A stretch of 64,000 nucleotides of DNA from Pagrus major. Taxonomy: Eukaryota > Chordata > Actinopteri > Spariformes > Sparidae. The stretch is taken from positions 12,213,446 through 12,277,445 of the forward strand of contig NC_133234.1 in assembly GCF_040436345.1 (NCBI RefSeq), given 5' to 3'. The notes below the pieces were generated by a model. It worked only from the letters and a program-made list of their open reading frames with translations, did not search any database and was not told the DNA's origin. Below, one piece after another: positions 24,401 to 37,710 of the stretch (within the stretch, counting starts at the first letter, position 1; each line of letters starts with the position of its first letter). The position numbers were made by a program, and so were the translations under genes.

Positions 24401-27400
24401 TTTTAGCCTAACCTTAAGTATTTCTGTAGACTGCACCTAACCATACCATAACAGAAACCTGAAAAAAAAAACGTAAAGCGTAAATAACAAGTGAACAGTT
24501 ATAACAAGAGTCCAAAACTTAACCCACTCAGCCACGATGGCTTGCTCTAGATACAGGATTTGTAGCAAAAATTGTGGAAAATATTTAGATTTTATTCATC
24601 CCAACCTACATGTGATCAATCATTACTTATGTGACTAATCAATAAACATATGGATGCTAAAAAATCATCATCAATAAATGGATGTGATCATAAATGTAAA
24701 TGGGACTCAGTAGATAATCGTGTACGAAACTCTTGTGAGTAGCTGTGAGGAGAAAGGGGCTGGAGTATAAGAGAATGTGCTGTTCCACTGAGGTATGTGG
24801 AGACAATCAGACAAAGAGAAGTATCAAACAAAAAAACAAGAACATCCAGAGAAGATGGAAGGAGAAGATCATAGTGTCTCAAGGACAGAAAATTGTAGCA
24901 GTAGGTGTGTGTTTACAGTTAACTACAAAGACTGAGTATATTTCTCTCTACAAATCATGTGGTTAGAGGACTGAACCTATCTGGCCCAGGTGAAGAAGAT
25001 CCTGGTGCAGCATTAATTATGATAACCATGATATATGATGTTCCAAGTCCCAAAACTATGACATCACAACAACATGATTGGTCAGTTGAAACGATGGTCC
25101 TGTAACAAACATTTATTATGATGTTCAAGGAACAACGCCAGCAGGTACACCATCAGATACACCGTGAAGCACATGCCTTCCTTCAAATATCTTGGATAGA
25201 AAGCACACATTTAATACCTTCATTGCTTTTTCCATCGAGCATCTAACCCCGGCTGCTATAGACGTGCTCCCCTAAAACAAGCGTTGCTCCCATTTGATGC
25301 CAAAGAGTGAGTGAGATGAGATACTACGGGTGTGTGAGAGTTTCCTCACCCTCTCTCTTGACCTCCTAGCAGAGGTGGACAATTTGACAATTTTAGATCA
25401 TAATCAGGCGAATTCAGGCAAATCATAGCAATCTTTTTAATGTCCTCTTACTTCTGTTTCTGAACTTCACATAACCTCATTGACTAGCAGGTCTGCACTA
25501 TGTGAACATACCAATAGAGTGGCTCATGGGAATGTTCCTTGGGTGACGTGTTGTAAACAATTCAACGTGAGTTGTAGATAGCAGCATTATGGATGAGGAG
25601 CTTGTGCCAAAAAAGACTATCTCTAATGTGATATTGTGTTTTAATGGTGTAAAGGGAGAAAGTCTCTGGCTATTTCAAATCTGGCTAAAGTCTACAGGGC
25701 ATTTTAAAATTGAGATTGTGGATCGCGATTGGATCATGATAATGTTTTATAGCCAGATCACCCATCCCTTCCTCCTAGGCTATAAATCATACTGGTTTAT
25801 GGTAAAAGTTTATTAGAAAATCTTTTATTTGGAGCACACAGCTACAATAGTCATAAGTTTAAAGTGCAAAGATAAGAATGAAGGGTCTTTCTGTCTGTAG
25901 AACCAATTACAGCCCATTACATGGTATGGTGGACAAACTCTAATGGGACCTGACAGGCGTCGACGTGGTACTCACTTTGTCAGCCGTGTCTAATAGTATT
26001 TATTAGTATCTTGTTGACTTTTGTCTCTCAGTGTTACCTTAATGTCAAAGGACGTGCAAGGTAAGTGGAAGTGTCACTAGTGGGCAGTCTATTTGTGGCT
26101 GTTTATCTGCCATGAAATTCACCTCAAAGCCTTAAACCTGTGCTCACCTCCATGTGTCCGACTAGTTTGTCTGTGGCCTGCTTTCATTGTATCTGAGGCC
26201 TAGTCGGGAGCTCTGTGACAAGTATAAAAGACAAAGATGTAAAAGTGATTCCATACGAGGAATTCTATAGATGTTCTGTTTTATTAGAAATGTTTTGACC
26301 CTGCATCTGTGCTTCTTTACTTTTGTTGTGAAACAGAAGGCAACCTGCTGCACGGTTGCCTTTGAAGTCTCTGTTTTCATGACATTTTAATGCACTTTCC
26401 GTCATTTCATGTGTACTGAGTGAAAGAGGAGTTTGTGCTATATAAAGTTAGCAATATTTTACTTTTGGACATCTTATTAGTTTTTTATTAGATACTAATG
26501 GTCCTGGTATCTGGTGTCATTTAAGTAATTGCTGAAGGGACTTATTTATTACAAAAACAGACAATTAAAACAACATTGCTTGTCATATATTAGCCCGCAA
26601 GGATTAGCTCATAAATCTGCAATAATAAGATCCAATAACACATTTGAAATATTAGGTTGTTCATTGAGCTTCATTAATATTATATTAAAATTGAAGGTGC
26701 AGATGAAATCGTGTTTGCAAGGTACAAGGAACTTGTACGTATGCCACATGGGCAAAAATGTGAAACACAGATTCACGTAACTTTGGGTCGTGAAGACTTG
26801 GGGACCTGAAAATGAGGCCACGGGCCAGTTGAGAGAAATCCTAATCTAGGGATTTCTGTTGTATAGTCGGACAAAGAAGCTTTAGCTACTCTATCCAACA
26901 ATGTTTACAGCGATGGGGAAGTCTCTAAAATAGTGCAGGGGATGTTCACTCCTAAATTTGTGCTGCATTGAGGTCTCCCGGCCCATCCAGCCAAGTTTAG
27001 CCTAGGCGAGGCCCTCAGCGCACGCTCCACCTGACCCAATTATATCCAGTCTGAGGGGAAAGATAGCCCACTTTGATCTACATGAGACCGCCAGCCAAGC
27101 TCTAGCTGACTGGTCTGGCACTTGATGCAGCTTTCTGCTAGACATTTTTCCAGAACGGATGTGTTCGAGTGCTGCTTTAAGAGTCAAACTGTGGACTGTG
27201 TGTGTGCGATCACAGAGTGATCATGTGCTGGGAACATCAGGCGAGCAACACGTAACGTGTGAAGTAAGCTGCGGCCCCTTTTTCTTAAAAAAGATCGTCC
27301 TTGGTGAGGTGGCGATGGGAAGGATGGAGCTGCAGCACAGATCAAAGGGGCAGGATGTTTATTGTGAAACAGAGAGCTGGGGGTAATTATTTTAATGATG

Positions 27401-30400
27401 CACTTTATTACTGATTAGCAGGGTTATCGTTTTTTGTTTGATTAGCATCCAATATGCAATTGACTGAAAGGTGCCTGATTGTGTTGGATAGGAGACTTTC
27501 TCTCCCCTGCTGAAGGAAATCAGGATCTTTGGGTGCATGGAGGATGAATCTCTTGCTGGTGTTGTTATCTGCCTGTAAAATTAATTCAATTAAGCACTTG
27601 CAGTTTATCAGATTTTATCAAGCAGAGATTTAATTACTGCTTGAAAATGCCAAGCCTTGTCATCATAGCAGAAAAGCCTACAAATCAATACATTTTTAAT
27701 GCCAATTTTCATCTTTTAGAGATCATAGACATTGAAACCTAAAGGATTTGTCCATTGTCTTGTCCTTTGAAGTTGATTTAATGAGTGCTGATGCTATAGG
27801 GTACCTATTATCATACCCCGGCTTAGCTCTTTCCCCTTAAACTCCTACATCAGAGCACCGCCCCCAGACCTGATGGCTAGTGCTGCACCATTCATATAAA
27901 ACTTAGTGCCTCCCCCCACCCCCACCCCCCAGTTTAGTGAGTCATCCCATCCACCCTGTGTTGGAGGAGGCCTAGAGTGTTCTTGATGGATCCTCGTCAC
28001 TGGCGGTGTGAAAAAGGCTGAAGGGTGGAGACCCAGTGAAAGAGAGGGATATAGAGGACAGAACTTGGCCGCTCCACTTTCGCAGGACATAAAAGTGGGA
28101 CAATCTGTTCCTTGGATGATCTCCAATTCTACTTTCTGGGGACCGATACACTGAAAATATATCTATACACATGCTCTGTCCTACATAGGGAGAGAGTGAG
28201 TGAGTGAGAGAGAGAAAGAGAGACATTGACAAAAAGAGGAAATGAGTTGAACTGACTGTCCATTAGGCCTTTATAGTACATAGTGCTGGGACTGTACTAA
28301 TGAATATTTATTTGAGAGGAGATACCCCTGCAGCACACAGGCAACACTCTGTCACAACAAACTCTATAGAGCATTTACAGAGATGTGAGTAGTGACAGTT
28401 AGATATTTTAACAAAAGATAGTTAATAAAACAATTTCTAATTTAAAATTCAGTGAAATTGGAAGGAAACATTAAAATCTCCAAGATCTAACATTATTTTT
28501 TATTGTGCACAATTTGCATCGCAGTAAACTTGAGTTTGACTTATCAGCCAACACATGAATAATGTTTTGTTTATAAGGAACCCCAAGGACTAAAGAAACT
28601 AAATGAGCTCCAAAGTCATTATTGCAACTTTGCTAGACTTTGCAAAAAAAGCAACGTGTACAGAAAAGGCAAGAGACAAGAGATACCACTAATCTCTCTC
28701 TGCAAATCCCTCCATCCATCCATCTTTCGTTACCAGGTGCTCAAGGAGGGTATCCGTCTCTGTCCTCGTTAGCATGATTAATCGGTTCCTGATTTTTCAT
28801 CTTGCTTTCACTCAATTTCCTATCTGTGGACTCACGTCGGCCCAGATCTATCGAATTCCTCTGTTTGAGTCTCCACATGGCTTCTAATCATCAGAAGTCA
28901 AGCTGCCGGATTGGCATCCCACGGGTAGACCGACTCGCCAACTTCTGAAATCTTCAGATGTTCCTCTTTTCTACTCATCTCTACATTGCATGACTGTTGA
29001 AATTTTTATCCAAGTTTTGAGTTAGAAGATCAGGAAAAAAAGCTATTGTGTGACATCATTGATTGTGTTTTGTAACTGTTAAAATAGTAATCAGGTGCCC
29101 ATATGAACAATTTTTGGTGGATATTATTATTCCTTATGTTCATACTGGCCATGAACAGATCCTGTCTTGGTGCACGTCCAATATAAGTGATGTGGGACAA
29201 AATCTTCAATGAGTGTATGACTCATCTGTAGCTAAATTTTATTTGTTTATTTTGTAATGTGTAGGTATGCAGATCTTTAAAAACACATGCTAATGCTAAA
29301 ACAAATATACCAATACAAGTAGTTATGTCTCTTGCTGAATTCGTTTCCCCTCTTATGGTCCCAAAATAGATATTCAAATGGTTCATACCTGTGTGTTTTT
29401 CTGATATGGAATAATTGAACGTCATTGTTTGACAGCCATATATTTGGCATCTGCCCTCCACAGTTAATTACTAGTTAATGGGAAGAATTGGCGTATCACC
29501 TGCATGCAAAATTGGGCTTTGGTGTAAACTTATTTGTCCTTTGTCCTTATTTGGTAAAATCCCTCAAATCACATTCACAGATTAACCTTGGACAAGAATT
29601 TTGTCTCACAACAGCTTAGACTGCAGGACTTAAAGTTGTGTCCAGCCACATTTATAAAACTACTTGATACAACATCAGCTGTAATAGGTATGAGCAAAAC
29701 GTCATAAATCTTGCACACCAAAAGATAATGGTTGCTTTCTGTCCGTCTGTTATCCGTGGTGGCCTGCATTTCCCAGAGACCATCATAGCCTCTTAAACTC
29801 TGCCTTCACAGCAAATTAAGGAATTAAATCAGATTTCAGATGTTTTATATCACTGCCCTTTGTGAACAATAAAAAATAAGCCTAAATTCTTTCTGACATT
29901 ACAAGTAACCCGTACTTAGGATGTGCAGGGTGCACTGACCATTTTTGAATATAGAAGTAAAATATCAGACAATAATCAAATAAATCAATCGGTCATATTG
30001 ACGGAACAATACAAGCGAGTGGTTGAAAAAAGAGGAGATTCAGTGTAAGACAGTGAAAAATGAGTTTTCTGCCTCTGAGATGATGCAGAAAGACAGCTCT
30101 GTCAGGAGAGTGAAATTAATTCCTCTCTCCCACCACAGTTTTTCCCAGGAGAAAGAAAAGTCAAGACTGGTTGGAGAGATGATGGCCAGCCCAGGGACAG
30201 GAGAGTCAAACAGCTGGCAAAAGAAAACTGACTAAGTCTGAGCTATTGTGTTAGCGTAGGAGTTGAGTGACAAGACGGGGAAGGCAAAGACGAGACAAGC
30301 TGCCTCATTCGTGATGGTGGAGGAGAGCGTTTCAGGACGTGTGATTGGGGTTGCCATAATTAGAACATGACATCAAATAGCCTTTCTTTTTCTACAGATC

Positions 30401-31060
30401 TCTACACCTCCGTTCATCCTGCTTTTATCCTTACGTTACTGTAGTTTTTGGCCTAGTTCCCCCACTCATCCCTCTTCCAGTAACGGTCGTCCTCTCGCCC
30501 CCACTTTTTTCTCTCAATCTGATTACTCTGCTTTATGCAAACTACAACTCTCTTTGTCTTTCTCTCTTGTGTATTCCCCTTTCGCTTTTACTTCCCAATT
30601 ATAAGGCTCCTGTCTACTCTCAGCCTGTCCCTCTGGTTCCTTATCTGGCCTAGTGCAGACTCAATGTTGTTCAATATTTGATGAGACTTTGTTCATAAAT
30701 CAACCTCCTCTATTCTCTCCTGGTGTACTTGAATGATGGTGTTAATCTGGATGGTGTTAGAGTGGTTTCTGGCCTAAATGTGATACAAATATTTTGAACA
30801 TGTAAATCATACTCATAACAATGGCTAGCGATGGGTCCTATAGTGTGCAGTCCCCTACAAATACTGGTTAAATGTATGCTGAATATGGATTTCAGGTCTT
30901 ATAATGTAGCTATTGATAACCACTGAGGGCCCTAAATGTACTGCCTGTGGTAAAAAACCTTAATGAAAAAAAGTTTTATATATGTAAGCCAGCCTCACAC
31001 TCTCTCCAAAGCACTTTTTTATTAGATCACTTTCTCCTCATATATCCTAGATACCATACG
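21471..31060. other. Long non-coding stretch, probable shank1 first intron or intergenic
   Basis: No exon is supported. The 156-residue frame at 21508-21978 is compositionally random. AT-rich, TAAT-containing stretches at about 22850-23000, 23630-23720 and 27380-27680 differ in texture from their surroundings and could be conserved non-coding elements. Their function is unknown. Confidence 0.4.
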
Positions 31061-31064
31061 ACCC

Positions 31065-31108
31065 AGTCCGTGATAAGCATTAGAAAATGGATGGATGGAT
31101 GGATTGTT
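31065..31108 (+). repeat. LINE-type 3' tail with (GGAT)n
   Basis: GTCCGTGATAAGCATTAGAA followed by AATGGATGGATGGATGG matches the 3' end form of common fish non-LTR retrotransposons (a GATAAGCGGT-like motif followed by ATGG repeats). Only the tail is recognisable. Confidence 0.5.
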
Positions 31109-31984
31109 AGATACTTTGTTCTCGAGTGGTTAAGATTTTTTCCTCAAACCGTTCTTCAATTTTCTGGTCTTCCTTTCTGTTGTGGTTCACTTGCTCTGAC
31201 AGACATTGTGTTTGTGTTGAAGTGGCCCACCCTGTCACTCCCAGCGCATCTTGGGAAATCGACCACGGTCAGTCCTCTACCCTCTGTGGTATCCCTCTTT
31301 CACCCAGAAATGCTCAGCAAGCTGACTTCATTTTAGCCAGTGAGACATACACAGACCAGGATTGGACTGTTTTGCATACATCAATCATTGAAACATTGCT
31401 GACTTTATAATTATACCATTTATAAATCAGGTCAAATTAAAAGTTGCAATTACTGCCATTTAAAGTGTTGCTGGACTTAGTCAGGTTTACTATTTTTATT
31501 CTGACCATTTTCCAAGATGAAAGTTCCAGGTCAATCTTTCTTGATCTCTTTTTCAAAGGTCTAAAAATGTATTCATTCCATTTCCCTAAATCCAGACTCA
31601 AGAAAAAGTGGTTGCAAGATGAATAACAGTACAGGAAAGCATACAAAACACAGAGCTTATTTTATCACACATTTCTCCAATCTTTGCTTTTTTTGTGAAT
31701 TGTGAAAAGATTGCAACCAGTAGCCATCTACAACCGATGACGAGGGGTCATAATTAAGATGTTGCTTAATTTTTAAGGGGCCGCAAGCCAAAAAGGATGC
31801 CGTAATCCATACCCAATTTGGATTCTGATGCCTTACCTTACTTAATACTAGAATTACCTCTAACTTAACCAACGAGCCAACCTCCAACACCTTGGGTTTT
31901 TTTTCTTCATCTTTCATTTTGTATTCAAAACCCCCACCAAGGAAGATCAAAGAAGTCCTCTTGTTAGAGAATTTTAAATATGGA

Positions 31985-33022
31985 TAAACACCGATCAGCC
32001 ACAACATTAAAAAGGTGAAACGGGTGAAGTGAAAAACATTGATCATCTTGTTACAGTGCAATGTTTTACTGTTTACCACCCGCCCAAACACCATGCAGAC
32101 CAAGTACACCCCCGATGACCGTGGCCTCCCCGGCAGGACAATGCCCCCTGCCACACTGCAAAAAAAGCTCACGGAGTCAATCTGCCCTTCAAATTCCTCA
32201 GATCCCCATCCGTGGGCAGTGCCAGGACGAGTCTGATCCATGGAGGCAACAACATAGATTGCACCGTTTTCGCTGTAATTGTTGTGTAGCAGTGGTGGCA
32301 GGGGGTAAATGATGGTATTTGTTCTGCCTCGGTCCCTGTTGGTCTTAGTTTAATGGATTGCAGCACTATTGTTTGTATTTAGTTTCCTGATCATGATTAA
32401 AGGGCTGCTTCTATGCACTGGGCATTATGCTTGTTTTGTTATCTTGTTTATTGTTTTCAATATCCCATTTTATCTAGCTGTGCTGTTAATGTTCTTTCTG
32501 TGGAGGTGGACTACACCTGAATGTATGCAGAGGAAACACTGGATTGGACTTGACTCTGACCCATTGATGCATGGACACAGAACCTCTGGGGGTGTCCTGT
32601 GGTGTCTGGCACCAGGGCATAGGTGGCAGAACCTTGAGGGTTGTGAGGTCTGGCCTCCATGGACCAGACTTTTACCGGCATATCCAACAGATCCTCAATT
32701 GGTATTTGAACTTGGGAATTTGGAGGCCAGAGTGGCGCCTTAAGCTCTTTGTGACTATTTTAGAAACATTCCTGTGCAGTTTTTTGCAGTAAGGCAGTTT
32801 GGATTGTCCCGTTTAAATAGGCGACTGCATCAGGGAATGCCATTGCCATGAGGGGTGGACTTGGTCTGCAGCAAATCTTTGTGTGTGTTGTACATTTTAA
32901 GTGGCATCGAATTGAATGCCAGTATCCAAGGTTTCCCAGCAGAGCATTGCATTTTAACAAGATGATCATGTTATTCACTTCACCTGTTAGTCCTTTTAAT
33001 GTTGTGGCTGATTGGTGTACTC
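31985..33022. mobile_element. Inverted pair of deleted Tc1-like elements
   Basis: The left end has ACACCGATCAGCCACAACAT (from about 31988). The right end has the inverted ATGTTGTGGCTGATTGGTGT (about 33000-33019). These are the terminal repeats of a widespread teleost Tc1-like transposon. Inside, both halves read inward from these ends: a GATCATCTTGTT block, then transposase-derived sequence around GCAGACCAAGT...CCACACTGCAAAA...CCATGGAGG (left, to about 32245) and its inverted counterpart (right, about 32530-32960). Each half lacks the front and much of the middle of the transposase, and frames are broken. Confidence 0.75.
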
Positions 33023-34140
33023 TATGACCTCTTCATCAAATGTCTCTGTTGGATCGCTGGCTCTTGGCTAGCTTCTTCATCTCTCCATTATTATTTATGT
33101 CAATTACAGGCCACTGTAAGCTGTGCCAGACACCTGTCGATGTCCTTGGTCACCGATAGAGGTTGATAAGTCAAAAGTCATAGATCACTTAATGCCCCTT
33201 TAACCTCCATTAACACCATGATTTCTACATATTTTATTAATAACCGATTGACCCTTTATCTGCATGTTGGTAATCTGTGATTGAATGAGTTTTGATCTGT
33301 GTCCTAATTTGAGTTGTGTCTCCATATTCTCATGTGATATTTTATTGAGTTCCATCTGTCCATCTAAGTGTTCTGGTACCCATCTATTTCAGACTCCCAA
33401 CTCATATGATATTCAGAGCACCAAACTGCCAATGAGACAGTGGGAGATTCCCCACGTCATTCACCATCATTAAGGCGGCTGTTGGCAATGGTCCAGATCT
33501 GCATGATGGCAAAGCCCCTGTAGCCAGACTTCACCACAGAAAAACCAGGACAGAACATATGGAGGCGCCAGTATGCCAAATCTGAAAAGCAATGAAACAA
33601 TCTTAAAGCAAAAATCCACCCTGGTTACGACTGTTTTCAAGTAGCTGCTGGTGATGCAAGTTGTATTTGTGGGTCCATTTTATCATTTTATGGTACTTTC
33701 TCCTCCCTGCAGATAACTGGCCAGATACAGGCATATTTTTCATGTAGATTCAGTTTGTATGCAGGAAATGTTTTAGCTATCTTAAGAGGTTTTGATGTCA
33801 GTCCCTGAAGATCAAAGAACAAAGTCCTCTTTGTAGGCTTTGTACAGACATTCATGAAAAAATAAATCTGTTGCACTTAAAGAATCTTTTCCACTTAAAG
33901 AGCCCGCAGTTGACCAGAGTGCCAGGTAGCCACAACGCTTGTTTGATTTTAATGAAGGGGCATGACTTTTCTCTGCTGGAGAAACTCCTGCACCTTTGCA
34001 GCATACTTCAAATCAAATTGAATTGGGCATATTCTCACAAAAAACGTACAAGCTGTGCAAGAAACAGACTATGAATGTATGTAGAAGACAGGATTTGCAA
34101 GCTCCTTGAAGCAATAAAAAAACCTGCTTATTCTGTCTTG
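33023..34140. other. Non-coding, no gene recognised
   Basis: Between the Tc1 relic and the hairpin at 34141. Open frames are short and without recognisable family features. Confidence 0.4.
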
Positions 34141-34332
34141 TGAAGGGCTTGTTGCATGAGCGAAATGTCCTCATAGTAATAAAAAATATAAAATGCAAGT
34201 CTCCTTCAAAAACAATCCAATCCAAGACATTTTCGTTTTGCAAAAATCCTACAGTGTGCCTTGGATTGAGTGACTTGCATTTTATATTTTTTTCAAGACT
34301 ATACATATTTCACCTATGCAATGAGCCCTTCA
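34141..34332. repeat. Long inverted repeat (about 62-nt arms)
   Basis: Arm 34141-34203 begins TGAAGGGCTTGTTGCATGAG and contains AAAAAATATAAAATGCAAGT. Arm 34271-34332 contains ACTTGCATTTTATATTTTTT and ends ATGAGCCCTTCA. A further inner pair CAATCCAAG / CTTGGATTG continues the stem. It is probably a small palindromic transposon (MITE); a structured transcript is possible but unsupported. Confidence 0.8.
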
Positions 34333-35429
34333 GAGGATGAAATAAGCAGAAGTTTCTGAAGAGCACCTGTATGTGATCACCATAAAGACCCAGCAGCGCT
34401 GCCACTCCATTGCCTTTGAGATGAGTAAACCTGTTCCCACTGAAGAATACACAACCTCGATGATTTACAGATTCTGCATGAGTGCATGTGATCAGTAAGT
34501 TCTCAGCAATTGCAGGTAAAGGAATGTTTGAGGGTTGAAAATGCTATAAGCTATAATCTTTCTACACAGCAATGATCAAAGCACAGTCCCAGTGTTCTGT
34601 GTTGTGAATCCACCACCTTGCTTGAGCAAATGAATTTCATTTGGTTTGGAGTATACCGCCAGCCATATTGTTCTTATTTTGGCTGGACAGAACATTGCGC
34701 AACAAGTTCAGGCATGTTTCTGAATGTTGTCAGTTTCACATCACTGAACCATGTCGATATCATCAAGGAAGGTGTAGGAACAGTCAGTACACCAAGAGGT
34801 CGATAACAACACCTCGATTACAAAAAACACCTGCATCACAGTGAACATGATGTGTAACAGTGGACAAGTAACTGAGGGTGGAATTTTCCTTTAAGGAGCT
34901 CACATTTAGCTGTTAGCCCTGGGTTGTACCTCAGACATAGGTCGGCTCCATTACCACTAAAGTAGCAATGATCTTGACCTGGTGTGAAACTAAATTGCAT
35001 ATCCAACTCACTCTCTTCTGCAAAGAACCTGTGATGCAAATTCACAGAGTTTATATATAGAGCGTCTCTATCAGCCTGCTATTCCCCGATGCATTCCCAG
35101 TGGCTAAATGGAAAATGTGGACCAGCTCTGTGCTCATTCACACATGTGGACTTATTAGCATTGCCGGTGGCTAGTTTCTCTATTATTGCACGTGTCTTTT
35201 TACATATTTGAAATACACATTCTTATTCTGCTTGAATAGAATAATAATAGAATTGTTCACTCTTTCAATGAAATGATAAAAGTTAAATGACCAAAGTTTA
35301 CTCCCTTCTCTGCCTGTTTCCCACAGCATGTTTCTAAGGATGAAGCCAGTCACATGGGATAGCCATGTTTTGTCTCCATGACAGCTATGTCACTGAGCCC
35401 TCTCTGCAGTGACTCCTGCACCGCAAAGG

Positions 35430-37662
35430 ATGCTGGGAAATAACGAGCACTTTTATCCCGGTCAGGATGACAAAGATGGGGAGGATGACGAGGAGGAAGA
35501 GGAGCAGGGAGGAGAAAACAGAGAAGGAGAAGGTGGACGTGACACGGAGGATGGAGGGTTAGAGGGTCTGGAGGAGAGGGAAATGACCGGAGGACGACCA
35601 CCCTGGGAAGGGAAAGGTGGTGAGGTGGTGAAACCAGCAGCCATTGTGGTCGGTAGACAGAGAGCAGACCGGCCACTGAGGCCGGGTAACCTGGGCAACC
35701 GGGGCATCGCATACATGACCAATCAAGCCCCGCTGCATAAGCAACAGCATAATCTCATCGCAGCCAATCAGCAGCCTCATCACCCAGGCCTGAATGCGCT
35801 GCAGAAGAGACGAGCTCTCATGGAGCGCAGCATGACCACGATGGTTCCGCTGGAGGACACTTTCCTGACCATGATGGTGTTCCGCATTGGAATTCCTGAT
35901 ATCAAACAAACAGTAGGTGCATGTTCGCATCAAAAACACTATGGCCAGATATAATACAAAAAAATGTCATGAAACAAAGACACCTACATTTGAAAAAATC
36001 CATTCCAAAAATGAGGAAAAGTTGAGGCAGACAAAAATAATGTAGCACAAAGGTCAGTTTCTCATATCTAACATTTAAAAGAATGAACAGTCATTATCGT
36101 AACATTTAAAAGTCTAAGAATCTATGTTTAAAAAAAGTCTCCCTCGCAAACAGGGCACTGACTGTAGGTCTTTCCAAATGAGGAAGTAGTTCAAGCCAAG
36201 TCTCTCTGGTATTACTGCCTCGGAGAGAGATAGCTTTAATCCGACAAACAGAATTTAAAAAAGTAATGATATAATAGCTTAGGCTACTTTACAATGTTAA
36301 GGCAGTAATGCATTTTGCATTTACTGATCTGATCTTTGTGCAAGTACAGACAAAAGTAAACTTGTTAAGACCATTTTTGTAATGGCAGGGTTTATTGTTG
36401 TATTTAATGTGTTATTCTAAAACATACTGTATGCTGGTATATAGATTTGTGGCAGTTTTCAAACATTGGTCAACAGAGGTCTGATAAGAATACAACCACA
36501 AAAGGGTTCTGGTCCCCACTTTTCCCATTTGAGGCCCTACAGCAAGCATGTCAGGCAGGCACTTGGTTGCTGTGTTCATCCTCTATTTTTTTAAACCCCA
36601 CATTCACTTTGTTTTTTAACTTGTTCTAACTCTCCAGGCGGAAGCTGAAAATACACAAACTCATACCGTTTCCCTTCTAAACCCAACCATCCTGTAAAGA
36701 TTTAAAACAGTAATTTTGCAGCAGTGTTGACTCTACACCTGTGTCAAATGACCAAACAGTTAAATCTCTTACTTCAAAGCATTTTCATTCCACTCGTCCC
36801 AAGAGCCCAGGGATGAGTCCCAAAACGTAGTAGGAGAAAATACAGAGCTTGACTTGTGTTGAGCATCCTGCGAGGGCAGGCTTTTTCAGTCAACAACACC
36901 ATACAAGCATCTGCCTTAGGTCGGGCATGGTCATAATTAGTTTCCAGAACTGAAGTTAGTATCAATTCACACTTCCAGCAGCTCTCAGCTGTACGATGGT
37001 GGCAGGTGAGAATTGTCCAGCCCACACACATCATATCCAGGTGAGAATGGGTGCACCACTGTAACCCCTCCTCCTATCTTTCCTTCTCCATTTTCAACTC
37101 CCTGAACATACCGATTGTTCTACATGTCAGCTAATCTGCCCTCAATATAACAGTAATTGCTAATTATCTAATAGGTTTTTAATGAGTTTGGGGAGAGCTG
37201 GGGAAGTGAGTGACGCTGGAAAGGAAGAAATATGTGAAAGGCATCAGTGTTGCTGTTAGGTCTCAACCACAGGCATCATTTTGTGCTCTGCACACCACTG
37301 ACAAACACTCCGCACCAACCAAACCTCGGAGCAGAACTGTTATTGAGCTGAATTAAAGGGAGATGAAGAGTAGGGGGGTAAATATCAGGAGCTAGTTAAA
37401 GAGAGCCAGAGAGGAAATGAATGCTGTGAAGAGAGAGTTGGGGAGTGAGTAAGCAAAGAAGAAGATATATGAATTTACATAAACCAAATTACTGCACAGT
37501 GAAGGTCTAAATAACTCTCCTGAGTGGGGACAAGTAGTGCCAGAAAGATCTCTGAAAATCCTTGATTGTATAAAACAGAACAATGGTGAAGTGTCACAGT
37601 AATATACAGTATACATTACATTAGACTCCTCTCCCAGGGATTGGCCACTCGATCTCTTTCTT

Positions 37663-37710
<48 letters not shown>

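Noticed and set aside
31657..32241. 194-codon minus-strand open frame
   Set aside because: Overlaps the Tc1-like relic in the wrong orientation and has no family features.
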